From NCBI RefSeq assembly GCF_024139115.2, contig NC_085140.1, positions 22,908,035 to 22,972,034 on the forward strand: 64,000 bases of DNA, written 5' to 3'. Below are positions 20,818 to 30,640 of this stretch, one piece after another. This DNA is from Armigeres subalbatus. Its lineage: Eukaryota > Arthropoda > Insecta > Diptera > Culicidae. The position numbers and the translations under genes were made by a program. The first letter of the stretch is position 1. Each line of letters begins with the position of its first letter. A model generated the notes under the pieces. The model did no database searches and was not told the origin of the DNA. It saw only the letters and a program-made list of their open reading frames with translations.

Positions 20818-21612
20818 CATTTTGTATCGTGCTAATGTTTTGGGCCACCTTTTAATAGGGTAAGGTAACCACTGCATTAACTCCATCATTTCTACATCGT
20901 GCTTAGTAGCTTCTATTATTTCAGAGACCGAAACCGCAATTCTTTCGCTTTCTTCATCGTAACTGCTCGAGCATACGGTCTGACTTTGGCACAACCGTGA
21001 GAAAGGGTCTGCAATATTGGACTTTCCTGGTCGGTATATGACTTTATAGTCGTATGACATTAAACGTAACTTCCACCGGTCAATTCTTCCGCATGGTTTT
21101 GATCTTTCCCCGAGGATGGCTACCAATGGTTTGTGGTCTGTTATGAGCCAGAAAATTTTGCCATATAAAAAGAAATGAAATTTTTCTAGAGCCCATACTA
21201 AAGCGAGAGCCTCGCGTTCGATTTGCGCATATCGTTTTTTAACATCAAATAATGTTTTCGAAGCGTAACAAATGATTTTATATTCACCAGAAGCTGCTTG
21301 CTGAAACAAGACCGCGCCCAATCCAACTGGACTTGCATCTGCGACTACAAATGTCTCCAAATCTGGGTTGAAATAAGCTAAAGTCTACTCTTTAAGCAAA
21401 CTACTTTTCAATAGATCAAAAGCTTTTTGATGTTTGTCGTTCCAAATGAAAGTTGTACCTTTCTTTGTTAAAGCTACTAAAGGGTTCGCGATAGAAGACA
21501 TATTTGGAATGTGACGATTAACAAATGTCACCAATCCGAGGAAACTGCGTATTTCTTCTGCAGATCGTGGTTATCGAAAATTCTTGATAGTTTGTAACTT
21601 TTCGTTGGAAAC
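20818..21612 (-). pseudogene. Ty3/gypsy pol remnant: RT connection and RNase H
   Basis: Minus strand from 21612: RSFLGLVTFVNRHIPNMSS then the connection region with LTKKGTTFIWNDKHQKAFD, a stop, then RNase H with VADASPVGLGAVLFQQ (first Asp), YAQIEREALALVWALEKFHF (Glu) and LITDHKPLV (Asp) to about 21150, followed by DRWKLRLMSYDYKVIYRPGK and DPFSRL. The frame stops being recognisable at the hAT-type boundary, so integrase is missing. Stops: near 21575 and 21385. The part encodes template-RNA degradation during reverse transcription of an LTR retrotransposon. Confidence 0.88.
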
Positions 21613-21620
21613 CTGTATAC
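21613..21620. repeat. 8-bp target duplication CTGTATAC, left copy
   Basis: Identical to 22511-22518; fits nTnnnnAn. Confidence 0.88.
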
Positions 21621-22510
21621 TAGAGTGGGGCGCAGTTGTATGGAAAAACTCAAACTTCGTCCGATCAAGTGAGATCAAGGTTTTTCTGAATCGTTTTGGG
21701 ACCCCAATCCACTGTGCAAAATATGGGCTCGATTGGTTGCAACCTCGCATGCCGCATCGCGTTTTAAATTTACATGGAGATTAGTATGGGAAAACGTACT
21801 TTTTTACATTTTTGTTATTAGCGGCTTCAATTTATCATCAATCACGTGACTCAATACGTTAGCATATAGTCTGGAAGATGCTGAAAGACTTTGCCATAGA
21901 AGGTACGTAGCTGGAAGGTCTACAAAAAATGTTATTACGTTTCGAAAATTAATTGTTCAAACCATATGCAAGAAATCAATGTTTCTGCCAGCACTACCGG
22001 ACGACCCATGGATATCGAAGGGTAAAACCCATCTTCCTTCTCATCGGATTTTTTTCTTTGTGAAATGATTCCGGATAGCTCCCATTAGCTCTAAAGCCCT
22101 ATAAGATCAATTATTTTGAAATAACACTCAGTTAAATTATTGGTCTATGTAGTTCGGCAGTGCTGGCAGAATAAACGATTTTTTGCATATGGTTTGAGCA
22201 CTCAATCTTCGAAGCGTTATAACTTTTTTCGTGGACGTTCCAGCAACGTGCCTTCTTCAGCAAAGTTTTTCGGCATCCTTTGGGTTATACTTTAACGCAA
22301 TGTGCCACTCGATTTACGATGAACTGAAACCTCTAGTAGTAGAAATGCAAAAATATACGTTCTCCCATACTAATTTCCATACAAACTTCAAACGCGATGC
22401 GGAAAGCGAGGAAGCAACCAATCGGTCCCAAATTCTGCACAGTTGTTCAGGACCCAGAATGGATTCGAAAAACCATTGATTTGAAAAAATGACCATGACG
22501 CCCCACTCTA
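21621..22510. mobile_element. 890-bp foldback hAT-like element inside gypsy pol
   Basis: Begins TAGAGTGGGGCG and ends CGCCCCACTCTA (12-bp perfect terminal repeat) between two CTGTATAC duplications. Inverted similarity continues inward: CGATTGGTTGC with GCATCGCGTTT, and ATTAGTATGGGA-AACGTA in the left arm pair with matching text in the right arm; further in, TTCAAACCATATGCAA with CTGCCAGCACT pairs with its complement near 22145-22200. So most of the element can fold on itself. No transposase. It splits the RT from the thumb/RNase H of the gypsy remnant. Confidence 0.87.
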
Positions 22511-22518
22511 CTGTATAC
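22511..22518. repeat. 8-bp target duplication CTGTATAC, right copy
   Basis: Partner of 21613-21620. Confidence 0.88.
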
Positions 22519-23270
22519 CTTCTGCCGATAGATTATAGCCAAGGAAGTCTATCTGTGTTACACATTCTATAGTTTTAGATTCATTCAACATTATGTTTTT
22601 CTCAGCTAAGCGATTTTTAACGATCTGTGTTCGTATCTAAAAGAATATATGTTAAAATTTTCAGTATGATTGATTATTTCATAAATAAATGTAATACCTT
22701 TATTGTTACAATATCTGGAGCATGGATCAAAATATCATCAATGTACACAATAATCCATGGTAAATCGCCCAATATTGCTTCCATACATTTTTGAAAAAGC
22801 TCAGGAGCTGCTGATAAACCGAAAACTAAACGCTTATATCTCATCAAACCCAAAGGAGAGATGTATGTCGTTATATATCGGCAGTCTTCCCGCATTGTGA
22901 GTTGGTGGAATGCTTGCTTTATGTCCAATTTAGTGAAAACTTTACTTCCACGCAATCGGCAAACCATTAGTTCCATAGTTGGAAGCGGATGAATCTCCCT
23001 AATAATCGCTCTGTTGGCTTCTCGCAAATCAATAATAAATCTTACTTCATTCGCACTTTTCCTTTTCACTATCATTGGGGAAACCCATTCAGATGCACCC
23101 TGCACACGTTCGATTACGTCCTGCTTTTCTAACTCCTTAAGTTTCAAAAGAGCTAACTCTTCTAAAGAAACTGGAATCCGACGATAGGACTGTTGGACAG
23201 GCGGTACTGCTGTATCAATTTTGATTGATGCGCAAAAATCTGGATTTACAGTATTTATTTGAAGGCACTG
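22519..23270 (-). pseudogene. Ty3/gypsy pol remnant: reverse transcriptase
   Basis: Minus strand: PPVQQSYRRIPVSLEELA (about 23225), then KLKELEKQDVIERV, SEWVSPMIVKRKSANEVRFI, FTKLDIKQAFHQL (catalytic Asp), FGLSAAPELFQ and the YIDDILIHAPD catalytic box near 22740, then after a stop and frame change KNRLAEKNIMLNESKTIE and DFLGYNLSAEGI up to the foldback insertion. This order (protease, RT, RNase H) is that of gypsy pol. Disabled by stops and two insertions. Confidence 0.88.
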
Positions 23271-23701
23271 TCTTCATACACACGTTATATATTTAAAAGA
23301 TTACTCACCTTCAATTACAGGTAAAGTATCAGCGGACAATGTTGTGAGAAATTTTACCACACCAAGTTTTTCCGCGTTGCTGCCCGATAGCAAAGGACAT
23401 TTGCCACCCTTGATGACATAGAATGTAGTATAGCAGGAACATCCATCTATTTGACTTTTCACATCAACTTCTCCTAGCACTTGTAGCGGTTTGTTCGATC
23501 CATACGCGTTGAAAATCTTGTTACTTCCACGTCGAGCTCCAAACGCTTCGAAACCAACTTGTTTCAAGGTGTTCCAATCAGCTTCTTTCAGAACATCTTC
23601 GTCAGCACCTGTGTCAATGAAGAACTGAACGTTTACCATTTAGATGGAACAATTCTCGAATCTCAATTGGCTTTGTAACGTCTTCGATCTAGTGAATAAA
23701 C
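23271..23701 (-). pseudogene. Ty3/gypsy aspartic protease remnant
   Basis: Minus-strand frame 23639-23301 starts VNVQFFIDTGAD, the retropepsin active-site motif, and continues with LSGSNAEKLGVVKF, the usual second conserved patch. Upstream, IEDVTKPIEIRELFHLNGK (23690-23640) is in a different frame, so there is a shift just before the DTGA motif. The protease would cut the Gag-Pol precursor. Confidence 0.82.
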
Positions 23702-24030
23702 TTAGGTTTCTTTCTTCCAAACTTGGACGTACGTGTTCATGATAGCATTAGAGGCGAAAGTATAGAATTGATAGTTCCGTTAGGATACGGCAGGCATGAA
23801 GAATGTTTTTATAGAAGTCGATTTGAAAGCGAGCGGAGGGCAATATTTGTGATGGCACATATCACACGACCTTCCTTCTGCCAAGCTATCAATTCTATAC
23901 TTTCGCCTCTAATTCTATCATGAACATGTACGTCTAAGTTTGGAAGATGATATTAGCATTTCCATATCATTGTAAATCGTTTAACTTCACGTAGAAGTAA
24001 CACACACGAAATCATTAATTTAGGTTTCTT
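23702..24030. mobile_element. MITE inserted in gypsy gag-pol, with direct repeats
   Basis: The direct repeat TTAGGTTTCTT occurs at 23702-23712 and 24020-24030, and the gypsy frame RRFDKKPK / KKPKFIH resumes across it, which marks 23713-24019 as an insertion. It contains long inverted arms, about 23714-23773 and 23888-23947, each with CATGATAG-ATTAGAGGCGAA and AGTATAGAATTGATAG. The same family occurs at 33268-33525 and 47150-47290. No coding capacity. Confidence 0.72.
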
Positions 24031-24480
24031 GTCAAAACGACGAATATTTTCATCAGTTTCTTGTGTAGGTAAATCTTGGTCGTTGTTTGAAAATTTTCTG
24101 AAAACGATCACAACACCGAGCGAAATGTCCCTTTGACTTGCACTTATTGCACCGCGATGAACGTGCTGGGCATCCTGGATCTTTGGCGAAATGATTTCCA
24201 AGGCATCTGAATCATGTCCTCACCTGTTTGTCTGCAGTTTGATTGGCAGTATCCATAACATTCAAATCTCCAACGTCGTCGGTTTTTCCACGGAGCTCCA
24301 CGGAAACGATTTCCCTTTGCCTACCTGATCAGACTGGATTTCTTTAAATCCCTGTGAATCAGGATTTTCCATGGACAGGCTAGAAATTTTCGATCTCTTT
24401 ATGCCTGAGGTTTTCTGGGCAGACTGGAAATAAATTTCCCTTTACCGCAGCCTTATTCAATCTAACATGTTCGTGCATTT
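24031..24480 (-). pseudogene. Ty3/gypsy gag remnant with zinc knuckle
   Basis: Minus strand: RCLGNHFAKDPGCPARSS (about 24200-24150) followed by CNKCKSKGHFARCC, a CX2CX4HX4C nucleocapsid knuckle, then DRFQKIF. Farther upstream, EMHEHVRLNKAAVKGN near 24475-24430 may be more gag. Between about 24290 and 24430 the sequence is not recognisable. No LTR found on either side. Confidence 0.7.
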
Positions 24481-24566
24481 CACTCAGAAAAAAAAATCAG
24501 TACCACTTAGAATATTTACCGTTGCCATTTTGTCTTCAGTATATGCTGTTCCCAGGTTCGCTTCCT

Positions 24567-24630
24567 GTTCTGCCGTAATCTGAAAAAGTGACGTATACAC
24601 CATTTTCCACGTCGCTTTTCCAGATTACGG
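24567..24630. mobile_element. Short MITE derivative (TAATCTGAAAAAGTGACG family)
   Basis: A 64-bp hairpin: CTGCCGTAATCTGAAAAAGT on the left pairs with the complement ending ATTACGGCAG on the right. The longer relative at 58396-58528 shares AATCTGAAAAAGTGACGTAT and CCATTTTCCA, so this is an internal deletion copy. The spacer 24631-25128 shows nothing recognised. Confidence 0.7.
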
Positions 24631-25128
24631 CAGTGTTGTAGTTTTCTGAAATTCCGCTAGTTTTCCACTGTCCCCAAAATTTCCTTCGCCGTTTTTCGTC
24701 CAGTTGCAGCACCTTGTTGATACTTTCGGGTACTGATATTAAGTGAAGTTTATTTCATCTCATATTGTCTAAGCCTCCTAAGTTTATCTCTCATTCTTAG
24801 TATACTACAACTCTATTCTATGGTTTGGGGTGATTTCAGTGCAAACGGCACTGATCGTTTAATTCATTTGGACATTTGAAGGATAAAGCCAGCACCGTCC
24901 AATTGGGTCATAGATACAATTTTGAATTTGTCCAAAACAACGGTACAAAACATTCTTCCCATTTAAAAAGTAGATGCTGACTAATGACAAATCAAAGATC
25001 CCGCATCCTTTCCAATCCCTAGACCTCATTCCAATTAAAACCCATGGAATCCTTGCACAAAATGTTCGAAATCACACGATAGGGTAAATGTTCCATTTTG
25101 GACCCCTAGAGGAAGTGACCGATAAATG

Positions 25129-25420
25129 CTTCTTCTTCTTCTTCTTCTTATTGGCATTACATCCCCACACTGGGACAGAGCCGCTTCGCAGCTCAGTGTT
25201 CATTAAGCACTTCCACAGTTATTAACTGCGAGGCTTCTAAGCCAGGTTATCATTTTTGCATTCGTATATCATGAGGCTAACACGATGATACTTTTATGCC
25301 TAGGGAAGTCGAGACAATTTCCAATCCGAAAATTGCCTAGACTGGCACCGGGAATCGAACCCATCCGCCCTCAGCATGGTCTTGCTTTGTAGCCGCGCGT
25401 CTTACCGCACGGCTAAGGAG
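25129..25420 (-). mobile_element. tRNA-derived SINE, Feilai-like (copy 2)
   Basis: Same head, body and AAG-rich tail as copy 1; here the tail is longer (six or more AAG units on the minus strand). Head retains CGTGCGGTAAGACGCG-type A box and GGTTCGATTCC B box. Confidence 0.85.
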
Positions 25421-25534
25421 AACCCGTTTGTTTTTTGTTTTTGTTGAGCAAGGGTAAACGGAAATCTGCAACCAGACACCTGAGGAGGTAACTCAGGTAG
25501 TGTGGGGATGGGTATGTCATGTAACTCTTATGCT

Positions 25535-25929
25535 ACGTACACACCAGTCAAGCAGTTCGACGAACATTGACTCCACCCCCAAGAAAACGCTTCGGTTGCT
25601 GCTTTGTTGGAACGTGTGTGAAGTTGTTCGAACAACCATTTGACAGTTGGCGGCTCGGTTGGAAAAAATTAAAACGGTTTGATTTTGGTTTGAGTTGTCG
25701 GGGGTGGAGTCAAGGTTCGCCGAACATGTTTGAGCATTTGTAGTGAAGTTGCACAAACCCCCATATATTTTTGATGGGTGGTGCTCGAGTTGGTGCTTCG
25801 GTCGTTCGTGTGTGATATTGTTGGTCGAATAAATTGATTGTTCGTGTCGCTGTTGGTAAAACTTTATGGATGTTTGAATAAACGAGAGGTGGAGTCAATG
25901 TTGGTCAAACGGCTTGACCGTGTGTACGT
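25535..25929. mobile_element. MITE with ~42-bp imperfect terminal repeats
   Basis: Starts ACGTACACACCAGTCAAGC and ends with the complement of ACGTACACACGGTCAAGC; both arms continue to CAACATTGACTCCACC or its near match. About 395 bp, no coding capacity. Internal GTTCG/CGAAC motifs repeat many times. Target duplication not clear. Confidence 0.75.
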
Positions 25930-26292
25930 TCCATTACCCGACCCACTAAAACCAAAACCCTTTCGCCAGTCCGTACCCCCGGCCCGCAATTAAGCAATAC
26001 ATCAGGAGGGGGAGGGGGCTTTTGAGAACGCTCACGACTATGCTAACGCACTTGACGTCAATACACACAACATCGACTTCAAGGGTGGCTACCTCACCAC
26101 CCGTCGATCGCAAGCTATGATAGTAACCTAGCGGTCCGTATCATAACCTCACGTTGGAGACGAGCACTCCGACAACAACCACCGCGCGTGAACCGCAATG
26201 ACCTCTATATCTACATACTGAGGTCCCCGCAGCCCACCCGTGACATGTTGGTTGTCGGTGTGAGCAAAGTGTTCACTGCATCACAGGTGCCC

Positions 26293-29235
26293 TTACTGCA
26301 CTCGTTGGTTTTGTTCAAGACGCCACCATCGCTGCAGTTTCGACATAATCTGTTGAGATGTTGTATTCACCGCATTCCATATAGCTTCCTCCCGGCACAT
26401 CCTCTCGACGAGGTTGTCCGGGGTTGTATCCACACCACTAATAAGCAGCATGGCATTGCGTTCTACCTCGAATCGCGGGCATGCGAACATCACATGCTCT
26501 GCCGATTCTACCTCACTCACACATTCAGGACACTCCGCAGAATCTGCGAAGCCAAACCTGTGTAGGAATTTTTTAAAGCAACCATGTTCAGACAACACCT
26601 GTGTTAGGTGGAAGTTGATTTGACCATGCTTCCTATCAACCCAGTTGGACACATCCGGAATTAGTCTGTGGGTCCAACGACCTTTGACTGCGGTGTCCCA
26701 TGCTCTTTGCCATTCAAGCAACGAAGCTGCTCTCTTGACACGTCGCACTTGCACCGAGTCCCTTTCGTTGTAGCACTCCACATCTTCCTCTAGGAGTATG
26801 TCAATCGGCATCATTCCAGCTATAACGCACACCGCCTCATATGATATGGTGCGATATGCGCTCGCGACACGTAGGCACATCAGCCTTTGTACTCTGATCA
26901 ATTTCTTTACATTGTACTCGGATTTTAGTGCTACGGCCCATGCCGGCACGCCATAACGGATGATAGACAATACTACGCCAGCTATCAGCCTATGCACTTG
27001 ACTATGCACCGCCGATCTTTCGTTGGACATCATTCGTGATAAAGATTTTATCGCCAATGAAGCCCGCTGACATGCATAATCGACGTGGCTCGTAAAATTG
27101 AGCTTATCGTCGATCATCACGCCCAGATGCTTAAGAGACCTCACGAAGTTAACTGTGCAGGTCCCTACTCTCATCCTCGCTTGCTGCAACCCATGGCGGT
27201 TATGCACCACCACGACTTCCGTCTTGTGGTGTGCAAGGGACAACCGCCTCGAGTTGAGCCATTCCTCCACTCTGCCAATCGCGTATGAAGCCTTCAGTCT
27301 GACTTCGTCGAGAGTGTCTCCTGTTACCTCTAGCATTACGTCATCCACGAAGCCTTCAATCTTCACACCGGCCGGGAGACTTAAGCGTAATACTCCATCG
27401 TACATAATATTCCACAGAACCGGTCCGAGGATCGATCCCTGTGGAACACCCGCAGACACTACTATCTACTTTTGACCAGCATCCTTATTGTATATCAGCA
27501 CTCTGTTCTAAAAATAACTTTTCAGTATCCTGCAGAGGTAATCCAGAACTCTCAATCGGTGCAAGGAGTCAGCAATTGCTGCCCAGCTAATATTGTTAAA
27601 CGTGTTTTTTACATCAAGTGTAATCAATGCGCAGTACCTAATACCTCTTCTGTTTAAACCTCTCGCTATCTTGGCCGTATCCATTACCGATCGAATTGCT
27701 TCGATGGTAGAACGGCCCTTACGGAAACCATACTGGTTGCTGGATAAGCCACCAGCACACTCTGTATTAGCCGACAATCTATTCAGGATGACCCTCTCTA
27801 GCAGCTTCCCAGCTGTGTTGTGTAGGCAAATTGGTCTGTATGCCGAAGGATACCTCGGCTGTTTGCCAGGCTTCGGTAATAGCACCAATTTCTGCCGTTT
27901 CCATCGATCTTGGAAGTTTCTTTCGTCCATGCATCTCTGGAGGCAGCTCCTGAACATAGCTGGATCAGCAAGAATGGCGTGTTTACCGGCCAGGTTTGGA
28001 ATACCATCCGGGCCTGGCGCCTTATTGAGCTTAAGTTACTTGCGGCTTCGATAAGCTCCTCGTTAGTCACTAGCGGTACCACGTCAACTGACTCGTACGG
28101 TGTAGCGGGCCAGTCCGATGGATCATGTCTCGGAAACAATCCCTCTACTATTCCGGCTAACATCTCTGGGGATCTTTCAGGAGGTGTGCTGTTGGTCCTA
28201 GACATCACTATCCTGTATGCATCTCCCCCTGGGGTGTTATTCGCCATCCTGCACAGCTGTTCAAAGCAGGCTCGCTTGCTACATTTAATCTCGTAGTTCA
28301 GAGCTCTGCTCGCTGTCTGGAATACCCCACGTCTATCGACTCGCTCAGCATCTGCTCTAGCACGTCGCAACCTTCTTTTAGCTCTAAGACAGGTTCTACG
28401 AAGATCTGCGATCGTGTTAGACCACCAGTACACTGGTTGTCGATTGCCTGGGGCTGGGTCTTCCTTGGCATCGCTATATCACAGGCACGTGTTAGTACCT
28501 CTGTCAGTTCATTACCGCTCAGTCCTGTAGTCCGACTTTCCCAGCGCAGCGCCTCCTCCAACAGTTCTTGATTGAACTGTGAGGTGCGCCATCCGGGATC
28601 AGTTGCACCGCCCCTTCTTGTCGTACTTTTCCGGGTATACTCGACCATAAAACGTACCTCCTGATGGTCGCTAGAAGTATGACCCTCGTGGACCATCCAT
28701 CCTGGCTCTTCTGTCCATCCTGCGCTGCAGAAGGTGACGTCGATACATGAATCACCGCTCGGTCCTCTAAACGTTGGCACATGACCTTCGTTCAGCAAAA
28801 CTACGTTCAACACCGCTAGTGACTCTAGCAGGATATGACCTCTAGCGTTAGTGAACCGGGAACCCCAGTCCACTGCCCACGCATTGAAGTCACCTGCTAC
28901 AACTACTGGTTTAAGGCCAGTTAGTTTCGCCGCAAGATCAACTACCCTAGTGTACTGCTCTATACTCCATCTAGGAGGACAGTAGCAGTTACAAAAGTAA
29001 ACTCAGTTTACCTTTGCTATGACAAAAGAGAAGATATTATCTTCTGGATGGGGTATAGCCCACAAGTCCAGATTCCCACCATACCGGACTTGTCCGCAAT
29101 CCAACTGCCGTTCCCAGCAGGGATGCGGTATGTGTCGGATAGCAAGGCAACACCAGCTTTACACTCGATAACCGACTGTTGTAGCAGCAGTTGAGCCGCC
29201 TCGCAGTGGTTCAAGTTTAGCTGTGTTACTTGCAT
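26293..29235 (-). pseudogene. R1-clade ORF2: endonuclease and reverse transcriptase
   Basis: In order: endonuclease start QLNLNHCEAAQ (29225), GDFNAWAVDWGS (28895, Asp/Asn pair), HTSSDHQEV (28670, catalytic DH), linker, RT fingers KLVLLPKPGKQPRYPSAYRP and NQYGFRKGRSTIEAI (27900-27700), VPQGSILGPVLWN (27450), FVDDVMLEV (27355; the usual YADD/FADD box reads FVDD, Ala to Val), thumb, and CPECVSEVESAEHVMFAC at about 26540-26485. Lesions: frame changes near 28990, 28330 and 27850 and two in-frame stops between 27511 and 27459. It would nick DNA and prime reverse transcription at the target; not functional. Confidence 0.82.
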
Positions 29236-30046
29236 GTCTGGACCCTTCTAGAGGCCGGACAGGCCTGAGCACCGGTGAGATGCCTGTTGTCTGCCCCCGG
29301 AGGACAGATCAGACATCTTGGTGCAGCCTGGCAGGTGCGAGCCTGGTGGTTTTCGGCTCCGCACCTACGGCACAGCTTACTACGGTCAGGTCCCTTACAG
29401 TCATAGGACTTATGACCGTGGCCAAGGCACCTGTAACAGGCCTGATTGGGTTGGCTTGTGCTCAGCGAGCACACCGACCAGCCCACCTTCAGTTTTACCT
29501 TATCCAGCACCTTCTTGGCCTCAGCCATAGGTACTTGGAATGAGGCAACCTGCATTCCCGCAAAGCCTTTGCGTAACCGAATCGCGGATTCCTGGATCTC
29601 GACATTGCACTGCTCCTTCAGTGCGTCTACCAGGTCTCCGGCTTCGTTTATCTAGTCCATGCCCTTGCACTGGATGTTCAAGACTGGGCACAGGGCTCTA
29701 ACTTGAACCCCGTCACCCAGGACCTCCTCTGTCAACTTTTTATACTCGGAACTCTTCCGAGCAGCATCCCGCTTTAAGACGAGAATCATCTCGCCTTTGC
29801 GCGTTCTTCGGATGCAGTTGACATCCCCTCCTAGACTAGAGAGCTTCTCGTTGCCTCTCATAGTCTTTAAGACATCGGCATAGCTTTTATCGTCAGCCTT
29901 GACAATAATCGTCACTGCCATTGGAAGGCGCACCCTTTTTCACACGAGCTCTACCCTTCTTAGCAGTGACCTGCTGCGCCCCTTTGGTCGCACTCCTTGC
30001 GACCTGCTGACGACTCCTTTTCGCCTTTCTTGGATTCACGACCTCC

Positions 30047-30059
30047 GTCCACGGTAGGT
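30047..30059. repeat. Target duplication of SINE copy 3, left
   Basis: GTCCACGGTAGGT here and GTCCACGGCAGGT at 30352-30364 differ at one base and flank the SINE. Confidence 0.8.
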
Positions 30060-30351
30060 AAGACTTAGCCGTGCGGTAAGACGTGCGGCTACAAAGCAAG
30101 ACCATGCTGAGGGTGGCTGGGTTCGATTCCCGGTGCCGGTCTAGGCAATTTTCGGATTGGAAATTGTCTCGACTTCCCTGGGCATAAAAGTATCATCGTG
30201 CTAGCCTCATGATATACGAATGCAAAAATGGTAACCTGGCTTAGAAACCTCGCAGTTAATAACTGTGGAAGCGCTTAATGAACACTAAACTGCGAGGCGG
30301 CTCTGTCCCAGTGTGGGGATGTAATGCCAATAAGAAGAAGAAGAAGAAGAA
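30060..30351 (+). mobile_element. tRNA-derived SINE, Feilai-like (copy 3) in R1 ORF1
   Basis: Plus-strand SINE: A box GCCGTGCGGTAAGACG, B box GGTTCGATTCC, body and (AAG)5 tail ending at 30351. It interrupts the gag ORF between the two copies of LPWT codons, dating it after the R1 insertion. Confidence 0.9.
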
Positions 30352-30640
30352 GTCCACGGCAGGTCTTCCTCCCGGCGATCCTCTGGTATCATCCTTGGTG
30401 AAGGTACCATTTTTCTCTCGGTCTTATCCACTCGGACCTTCGCGACTGTCCGAACCGAGGCTTTTTTAGCTACTTTCAGGTCCGCCTCCTGCGTGACCTT
30501 ACTTAGCTTAAGAGTTGCTCCGCTAATTGCCATCCGCCTTTGAAGCTCTGCAGTCTGGCTCTCCGCCAGCTGCTTCCCCTCTGTAAGGAGGCGAATCTTC
30601 GATTCCTTAAGGACATCTCATGAAAAGTCGGTCAAAGCAT

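Larger units (their letters stand above)
29226..30633 (-). pseudogene. R1-clade ORF1 (gag) split by a SINE
   Basis: Minus strand from about 30633: KIRLLTEGKQLAESQTAELQ, basic stretch, REEDLPWT, then the SINE, then PWTEVVNPRKAKRSRQQVA, IIVKADDKSYADVL, IRRTRKGEMILVLKRDA, LGDGVQVRALCPVLN and three CCHC knuckles (CYRCLGHGHKSYDC, CRRCGAENHQARTC and CLICPPGADNRHLTGAQAC). Binds element RNA. A stop interrupts VLKES near 30616 and there are frame changes near 29920 and 29640. Confidence 0.8.
25985..30640 (-). mobile_element. R1-clade non-LTR retrotransposon, decayed
   Basis: Two-ORF element on the minus strand: ORF1 gag with three CCHC knuckles (30633-29226, interrupted by a SINE) and ORF2 endonuclease-RT with a C-terminal CCHC (29235-26293), then a probable 3' UTR of about 0.3 kb. 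The RT text (AGVPQGSILGPVLWNIMYDG, AHHKTEVVVVHN, LKHLGVMIDDKLNF, AYRTISYEAVCVIAGMMPID) is characteristic of arthropod R1-clade elements. Ends are approximate. Confidence 0.78.

Noticed and set aside
20818..24480. Complete endogenous retrovirus
   Set aside because: No envelope, integrase or LTR seen; only gag, protease, RT and RNase H remnants with many breaks.
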